From the NCBI GenBank assembly GCA_037367355.1, contig CM074695.1, positions 3,844,001 to 3,908,000 of the forward strand: DNA of 64,000 nucleotides. Direction: 5' to 3'. The stretch comes from Neoscytalidium dimidiatum (Eukaryota > Ascomycota > Dothideomycetes > Botryosphaeriales > Botryosphaeriaceae). This document shows, piece after piece, positions 60,066 through 64,000 of the stretch; within the stretch, counting starts at the first letter, position 1, and every line of letters begins with the position of its first letter. Under the pieces are notes generated by a model. It did not search any database and had not been told where the DNA came from. It worked only from the letters and a program-made list of their open reading frames with translations. Made by a program: the position numbers and the translations under genes.

Positions 60066-62491
60066 TCACGTCGCCCACCATAGCCTCCCTTCCTTTTTCT
60101 TTGCACTACCATTACTGTTCCTGCCATACGTCTTCGTGCCGACCCCGCCGCCGACAAATCCATTCACTTGACCATTCCACTTCCCCTTCTCCTCCTTCAC
60201 GGTCAAACGGGCCCAAAGTTCGAGGATGCCGGCGCGCTTGGCAGGTAGCATGCTGTACTGCAGCGAATAGAGATTCTTGCGGTGGATGGGCGGGACGAAG
60301 CGGCCGGTGACGAGGCATAGGAAGACGCCGGGCGAGATGTAGTGCTTGCGAATGCGGTTGCCCAGCTGACAGTACTGGTCGAACATATTCCAGAAACTGA
60401 GGGGAACGGACTGTAAAATAAATTAAAAAAAAAATCAGTGGTCAATTGTGGGTGGCGTTTGGTAGGCTGAGGAAGGAATGAAGTGGTTCTGAGGTGGAAT
60501 TTCGGAGCCGTCGTACCTTGAGGATGATGTAGGATGTTGGCGCCGAGAGCGGTTGTTGTTCCGGTAGGCGGGCGGAACGGGTATCTTGGAGATCGAAACG
60601 GATTCCACCTAGAGCCAATAATCAGGAGTCAATTCAAAGCAAGGAACCTCTGGCAGACGAACCGGGCAAACGCCGGGAATCCTTTATGCGGAGCATTAGG
60701 GCGAAAATTGGAAAATGGTTTAGTAGCATCAGTAGGGTATCCAGGATGGCCTTGAAGACGATGATGGCCATCCTCGCCGATGCGAAAGTGAGGTAGAAAA
60801 CAAAGACGGTCGGAAGTAGGAAGAAGAGCAACGTGAAAAGAATCGTTCCTAGGAGCAACTGATCTAGGTCGTAGTCGCATGAGTCTATCCGATTGCGTAG
60901 CACATTACGCTTCTTGCCACGGAAGAGGTGGAAGAGCGAGAGGATGATGCTGAGCTGCCAATTGAAGATGCGTGCGGACGCGACATAAAACGAATAAATA
61001 TGCAATGTGAGCACAGAAACGAGATCAGAGAAGAGTGAAATAGGCATCGTGGCGCCCGCGAAGCTGGAGAATCCGATGAATTGGATAACCTCTGGTAGCA
61101 TTGGTCGAAGTGTCTCTATGCAGCCTTGAACTCATTAGTGAACGAGAAATGGATCCTGCAGGATTATACATACCAGACCAATAGTCAATTACCCACAAGA
61201 AGAGGTCTCCAAGAAATTGGGCCAGCTCATTGTTTAATTTCAGACCAGCAGGCCAATCCATAAGCCACGATATCATTCCCCGAAGTCCGTCTATGGACCA
61301 TTCGGTCAGTATCCGGTTGACCTGGATGGCTACGAAATCTGCATTCTCGATTATGTAAGAGCCCAGAGCAATGCCAATGATTACATCGTTGGCAACTAGC
61401 CAGAGACTGTTGTAGAAACGAATGTACTCAGGATGGCTGTTGGTGATGCTCTGCCAATTGGCTTTTCTCTCCTGCAGCGTGAGAAATTGGATGGGCCAAT
61501 AGCAGAACTGCTGTAATCGTATGTCCACTTGCTGAGCGGTAGCAGAGACATCCTTAAGAGCCGCAGAATGCGGCAGGAGACGCCAGTCTAGTACCCTGAG
61601 GATCAATTCGCCGGCTATTCGATGGGCAATGAGCCCCAAGATGAAGAGCCTTGCGATCACAGGATAGACGTAGAAAGTCAGGATGTGCATTACCAAAACG
61701 AGGATTTGATGCCATGCAGTTGTGGCGGACTCCACGACCCTCTCGCCCATGGATAGGGCTCGCTTTGAACGAGTACCGACCAGACCAGCATTCTTCTGGC
61801 AGAGCTCTGCGATTTCGTAGGAGCAGTTGACTTGGTTGATAATGTTCGGGAGCGAAAGTTCTTTTTGGCCGGGTGCATGGCGGACGACGGTGTGCAGCTT
61901 CAGCTTCTCAGCGAGTTTCTGCTTCCGTTCCTTTTCCTGTTCCTCTTCGGCATCTATGCCGTCCAATGGAGGTATTCCCTTCCCTGCTTGAACCTGCTTG
62001 TCCGATAAAGCGAGAGAGATGGGCGTGAGCGAAAGATATTGCATGCGGGTCGGATCCGGTCGGTCGAATAGAATAACTTGCACGTTGAATTCTCCCGGAC
62101 AGTATATCCTTGGAAACTTGGTGGACGGGGTCGTGTAGGCGACGAGGGTTTTAGGATCGAACGAAAGAGGGGTATTGCTGGGATTGAGGATGCCGAGAAC
62201 TTGCAGAGAGTTGTGTCCGCACCGCTCGAGAACGTTGCTCATGGGATATGGGGCATTGCGGAAGAGTGTGCCCACGCGCAGAGCATTGTCGACTGCTCGC
62301 GGCTGTGAAAGAGTAAGCCTTGAACCACGTATATACCACCCACCCGTGATGCTCACCTCGACCTCGCGAAGGACGGTGACGACGAATATGTCCAGCTCTG
62401 AGTTCCTCCATCCTACGAGCACGCCAGCAGTGGGCTTGGTGGGCGTGTCTGAGGGCCAGAAAATGCGCATCAACCCATTGTTCGTGACCAT
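60066..62491 (-). CDS. GPI1: GPI1, subunit of the GPI-GlcNAc transferase
   Basis: Five exons: 62491-62357, 62302-61174, 61115-60663, 60608-60517, 60410-60066; introns of 54, 58, 54 and 106 nt; 717 residues. Start taken at 62491 (MVTNNGLMRIFWPSD); an ATG at 62470 (MRIFWPSD) is an alternative. Family landmarks are VLVGWRNSELDIFVVTVL near the N-terminus, several membrane helices, EYIRFYNSLWLVANDVIIG, GMISWLMDWPAGLKLNNELA, FLGDLFLWVIDYW and, after the third intron, TSYIILKSVPLSFWNMFDQY and GRFVPPIHRKNLYSLQYSML. GPI1/PIG-Q belongs to the ER complex that moves GlcNAc onto phosphatidylinositol, the first step of GPI-anchor synthesis, which the GH72 enzyme in this window needs. The first intron is a multiple of three without a stop. 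Confidence 0.94.
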
Positions 62492-62531
62492 GTCAACATT
62501 CCGCACTCCTGTCAAAAGGACCCGCGTCGCT

Positions 62532-62905
62532 TCAGTTGTTCGCGTGCGGAGATGCCTCCTCCGCCGGTTCGGGGGTGCTTGCGGTGATGTCAGCCTCAAA
62601 GAAGCGGATGCGGAGCAGCGATTGACTGACCTCGTCGGCTTCGCGCGCGGCGATGCGGTCCACGGGGACGATGATGACGAAAAAGGCAATTGACAGGACG
62701 ACGAATCCTTTGGCGGCACGCGTCTGCGCAGTCGGAGCTCAGTAAGGTGCTGCGGAGGGAGAGGTTGCGGAACGGGACGATCTACCACAACACCGTGGTC
62801 CCAGGCAAAGATTGCAAGCTCATACAGACGTGTGACGAGGTCCCAGCGCGCGGTGATGTATCCAGCTACGAAGATGCCCGCGGTCAGGACAGAGAACGGG
62901 TGCAT
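62532..62905 (-). CDS. Small conserved-looking membrane protein directly upstream of GPI1
   Basis: Two exons: 62905-62786 and 62723-62532; intron 62 nt (GTAGAT...CTGCGCAG); 103 residues. It starts MHPFSVLTAGIFVAGYITAR, continues WDLVTRLYELAIFAWDHGVV, and after the join TRAAKGFVVLSIAFFVIIVP. This gives two hydrophobic segments around an amphipathic aromatic helix. A variant with a second intron (62630-62578, GTCAGT, GCTGAC branch) would change the tail to end ISAREQLKRRGSF with a stop at 62512. The GPI1 ATG follows after only 40 (or 20) nt. The unspliced frame of exon 1 is the same as that of GPI1 and open throughout, so annotation software may fuse the two. Function unknown; I have not matched it to a named family. 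Confidence 0.7.
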
Positions 62906-63685
62906 CGAGCGGTGCGGGCCAGCTGTGGAGCGCAAGCTGTGATTTCGCTGGAGCGGCGCAAGCGCTAGAGGAGGCGCAGGGTCTTGGGGGTTCAGGAGAC
63001 GGGGAGGTAGGCTGCGAGGGCTGCGAGGGTTGCGGAGGACTTGGTGGGGAGCGGGCGAGCAGCCAGCAGCATGGCGAGCGCGATGCGATAGCAGGCCGTG
63101 CTCAGAGAGTGTATGAGAGATCTGGAAGCTCCTCGTGGCTGCGCGGCCAGGGCCACGCCCAGCCGACACCCATGTGCTCACACCTGCACACGCCCACGGC
63201 CGCGCCCACGGCCGCGCCCACGGCCTCACCCGCCGGCGCTCAGGGGCTTGGCGCAGCGCAACTTGACGGGTCGCAGGGACGCGCACGCAGCGCGTCACTC
63301 GTCCGCTCTTCTCTCGCAGCCTCGAGCCCGCTCGCTCATCTCATCTCGGCCGCGTTTACATTTCTACGCGCTCACTCCGGACCCGTTCACCCGCGCGTCC
63401 GCCATGTATCCAAGGTACAGTTCGCCTCCGCCCTGCGCAGCGCCGTGTCACGCCCCGGAGCCCGCATGCAGCGCGCGTCGCCCAAGCCGCAAAGTCGCGT
63501 CGCCCAAACCGCCGCATTCCTCGTTTCGGCCCGCCGCCAATCGAGACTCGGCTACACTAGCAATGTCCTCTTCCACCGGCTCCACCGCCTGATTCTCTGC
63601 TATTCTTAACTTCCCGAAGATGCTAACGCCGACGTCAAGACGCCGCTAATTGCCAGACTCCACGACTCTTCCCCCACGCTTCGCC
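62906..63685. other. Divergent promoter region with 12-nt repeat
   Basis: Between the small membrane-protein/GPI1 pair (minus) and the CCCH gene (plus). Very GC-rich. Contains three tandem copies of CGCCCACGGCCG at 63191-63226. No gene seen. Confidence 0.6.
63191..63226. repeat. 12-nt tandem repeat, three copies
   Basis: CGCCCACGGCCG at 63191-63202 and 63203-63214, and a third copy ending in T at 63215-63226. Non-coding. Confidence 0.8.
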
Positions 63686-64000
63686 ATGGCCCCTTGCAAG
63701 TTCTACCTCCAGGGTAACTGCAAGTTCGGCGGTATGCCCGTCCTTTGTGCCTTTCTACGCCGCCCTCCCCATGTTGCTGACTTCCTAAAGACAGGTGCAA
63801 GTTCGACCATCCCGGTGCCAACCGTGGTAGTTTTCAAACCCAGAACCGCTTTGCTGCCTTGAACAATGCCAACCCCGGCCCCCAAGGTGGTAGAGGCGGC
63901 CCGCGAGGCGGTAGGTCTTGGCTCTGCTCCGCACTTATCCACCTTCCTGTCTTCAGCCATTGGAGAGCTCCTCTATCTATCTCCCCGTATCCCATTTCCC
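63686..64000 (+). CDS. CCCH zinc-finger protein, NUP42-like (5' part)
   Basis: Partial, cut by the right edge. Exon 1 63686-63731, intron 63732-63790 (59 nt, GTATGC...CCTAAAG), exon 2 63791-63910, then a donor GTAGGT. Spliced start: MAPCKFYLQGNCKFG, then DRCKFDHPGANRG, a single CX7CX5CX3H zinc finger at the extreme N-terminus, followed by a Gly/Arg/Asn-rich region (NPGPQGGRGGPRGG). A lone CCCH finger at the start followed by Gly- or FG-rich sequence is the layout of human NUP42 (NLP1/hCG1) and its fungal relatives, nuclear-pore proteins of mRNA export. The FG repeats would lie beyond the window, so this name is tentative. Using the ACAG four bases later as acceptor would break the frame. Confidence 0.75.

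Noticed and set aside
61025..63298. One 757-codon minus-strand frame spanning the mini-protein and GPI1
   Set aside because: The part before 62491 reads through an intron of the mini-gene in the wrong frame and then into low-quality sequence; two genes explain it better.

Overview
The window is nuclear DNA of a filamentous ascomycete (Pezizomycotina; a Dothideomycetes-like fungus would fit, but I cannot prove the class). The signs are short GT-AG introns, mostly 49-106 nt, often with CTGAC/CTAAC-type branch sites; CT-rich leaders; and a protein set typical of such fungi. I found 17 protein-coding genes that I would defend, plus three weaker or broken cases. I saw no tRNA, rRNA, transposon or CRISPR array. 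Exon joins were worked out by hand and each was checked for reading frame.

Left third (1-18.4 kb), cell surface and membrane lipids: a secreted, Ser/Thr-rich protein with two hevein-type chitin-binding modules (minus, runs off or breaks near the left edge); a GPI-anchored GH72 beta-1,3-glucanosyltransferase (GAS1/GEL type, minus); a 3-kb GC-rich promoter region; the beta-1,3-glucan synthase catalytic subunit FKS1 (plus); the serine palmitoyltransferase subunit LCB1 (plus); and a conserved four-helix membrane protein of unknown role (plus).

Middle (18.4-43 kb), gene-poor: an acidic orphan protein (plus); a SEC14-type lipid transfer protein (minus); a BTB protein with an AT-hook-like motif (plus); a YIL108W-type zinc metallopeptidase ending in a jacalin-like lectin domain (minus); a WHI5/NRM1-type cell-cycle repressor (plus); about 4.6 kb with no recognisable gene but three MCB (ACGCGT) sites; a small Cys-rich zinc-ribbon protein (minus); and, divergent from it, a predicted amidoligase (plus).

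Right third (43-64 kb), secretory and housekeeping genes: a GH47 alpha-1,2-mannosidase (plus), Mediator subunit MED14 (minus), the vacuolar permease ATG22 (plus), protein disulfide isomerase PDI1 with an unfolded-protein-response element in its promoter (plus), GPI1 of the GPI-GlcNAc transferase (minus), a tiny membrane protein lying only 20-40 nt upstream of GPI1 on the same strand, and the start of a CCCH zinc-finger nucleoporin-like gene (plus).

A functional thread links several genes. FKS1 makes beta-1,3-glucan, the GH72 enzyme remodels it and needs a GPI anchor, GPI1 acts in the first step of anchor synthesis, LCB1 supplies the ceramide backbone used in GPI remodelling, and PDI1 and the mannosidase process secreted wall proteins. 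The genes are on both strands and interspersed with others, so this is a theme and not an operon or a biosynthetic cluster. The least described items are the amidoligase with its divergent zinc-ribbon neighbour, and the GPI1/mini-protein tandem.
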